Shown: positions 12,325 through 13,357 of the stretch, in pieces | How the letters are laid out: the number at the start of each line of letters is the position of its first letter | Numbering within the stretch: the first letter of the stretch is position 1 | Assembly: GCA_937892275.1 (NCBI GenBank) | Contig: CALAVG010000245.1 | Span: 1 to 13,357 of the forward strand | Reading direction: 5' to 3' | From: an uncultured Methanomicrobiales archaeon | Lineage (GTDB): Archaea; Thermoplasmatota; Thermoplasmata; Methanomassiliicoccales; Methanomethylophilaceae | Length of the DNA stretch: 13,357 bases | The notes under the pieces: model-generated | The model's database searches: none | What the model was told of the DNA's origin: nothing | What the model saw: only the letters and a program-made list of their open reading frames with translations | Made by a program: the position numbers and the translations under genes

Positions 12325-13357
12325 TCATATCAGGGACACCATATAGATCGGCAGATACAGGATCTTACCCTCGGATTTCATGTTCCTAGGGTGCACTATG
12401 ATCGCTCCATCGATCCTCTTCGAATACTTCTCCAAGAAGAAGTCCAAAGAGTCGTGTTTGGATGATGTGGAGGATTTGACCTCTACGGGAGTTATCTTCT
12501 TTCCTTTCGGTAGAATGAAATCGATTTCGTAGACGTTCTTATCATCCTTCTTCTTTTTCAGTTCGACATAATGCAGGTCCTTTCCCGAAGAACGGAGAAG
12601 CTGTGCGACGACGTTCTCGAACAACATTCCTTCATTGATCGACAGCCGGCCTTTGGTGAATGCGGAATACACCTCGGGCATCGATAGTATCCCGTTATCG
12701 AATGCCAGTGACATCAGGAGCCCGGTATCCAACAGATAGCATTTGAACGGTTCACCGTTATTCAGATTGCCTGTCAGATCCGGATCGGTCGTAAGCTTGC
12801 ATCTCTCACAGATCCTTGCTGACGTTAGCCATTCTATTCCTGGTGCGAAATAGGTCTGGCGGCTGTTCTTCTTTATCAGTCCCGGACGGAAGTTCTTCCT
12901 ATGGGTGGACAGCATCGACGGTATCTCCTCGAATATCGCTCTGGCCTTCGTTCCCGCAGAACCTCCGATCTTGGACATGTCATCCCTGTACAGACCATGG
13001 ATGACTTTCTTGACCGTTTCCACGTCGGCCATATCGTGCGTCTCCACGTATTTGGAGACGGCCTGCGGCATCCCCCCTGTGAGCATGTATGTCTTGAACT
13101 GCTCCATCACCGATCTGTGAACCGGCTCTATCAGCGGTTCCCTCTTCTCATACGCTTCCCTTATGATCCCGATCATGTCCTCGAACCCGCAGGCCCAGCA
13201 CCACTCTTCGAAATCCATGGGATACATGCGAAAGTGCATCTCCTCCGACGGGATTTGGATCTTGCGCGTATTCTGTTTGAGTGTGATGAGAGAGCCGGTT
13301 TCTATGTAATCAAAACGTCCGTCCTTCACCAGATACTTGATGAGCTCTCAGGCCTTT
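12325..13357 (-). pseudogene. DUF4143-family AAA ATPase interrupted by an in-frame TGA (5' end outside window)
   Basis: The C-terminal 334 codons of an ATPase of the AAA_14/DUF4143 family are intact. They include DGRFDYIETGSL just after the ATPase core, the GGMPQAV motif typical of the linker helix region, and a C-terminal restriction-endonuclease-like fold with D270, E283 and K285 (EIDF...EVKSS; numbered from the GTG at 13329). The family frame continues upstream to the window edge as KA-stop-ELIKYLVKDGR, with TGA at 13348-13350 where relatives usually have a sense codon (CGA to TGA would explain it). TGA is the normal stop here, so this is a nonsense mutation or a sequencing error. The Walker A/B part lies beyond the window. 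Such proteins are common, often multicopy, in gut archaea and bacteria, and their role is poorly defined. Confidence 0.75.

Overview
The window looks like a chromosomal segment of a methanogenic archaeon, most likely of the order Methanomassiliicoccales (Thermoplasmata). First genes of transcription units are preceded by A/T-rich TATA-like boxes at about -26, often with no ribosome binding site. Operon-internal genes carry good Shine-Dalgarno motifs. Every stop codon that can be read is TGA, as expected in a lineage that avoids TAG (pyrrolysine). The gene content (rubredoxin, FeoB with its small Cys-rich partner, DUF4143 ATPase, Sel1 repeats) fits. The order-level placement is inference; no marker gene is present.

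Layout, left to right. (1) 1-3550, minus: a two-gene chaperone-like operon. An Hsp70 whose helical lid is replaced by a von Willebrand A domain is followed, 10 bp downstream, by a protein with a J-like N-terminus, two zinc ribbons and a helical C-terminus that leaves the window. (2) 3709-5041: a small two-helix membrane protein (minus), divergent from a Sel1-repeat protein (plus), which abuts a very short rubredoxin (minus) with the two stop codons back to back. (3) 5221-6342, minus: an acyltransferase-3 membrane protein in A+T-richer DNA. (4) 6469-11647, minus: a three-gene operon made of an adenylate-forming (ANL) enzyme fused to a coiled-coil and basic tail, a FeoB-type transporter whose GTPase domain is absent and replaced by the same coiled-coil module, and a FeoB-associated Cys-rich membrane peptide. 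(5) 11650-13357: a decayed region with a fragment of an AAA ATPase N-terminus (broken Walker A), the 3' end of an alpha/beta hydrolase, and a DUF4143 ATPase interrupted by an in-frame TGA.

The best candidate for an undescribed system is region 4. The FeoB pore and helical (GDI) domain are kept but the G domain is gone, and an ATP-using adenylating enzyme in the same operon carries a paralogous coiled-coil with a 93-bp block that is 91/93 identical in DNA. I infer that the two proteins associate through this module, and that iron (or another ion) transport is controlled or powered differently from classical FeoB. An internal start with a strong ribosome binding site inside the ANL gene could also release the coiled-coil as a separate protein. 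The Hsp70-VWA/J-like pair in region 1 is a second unusual module.
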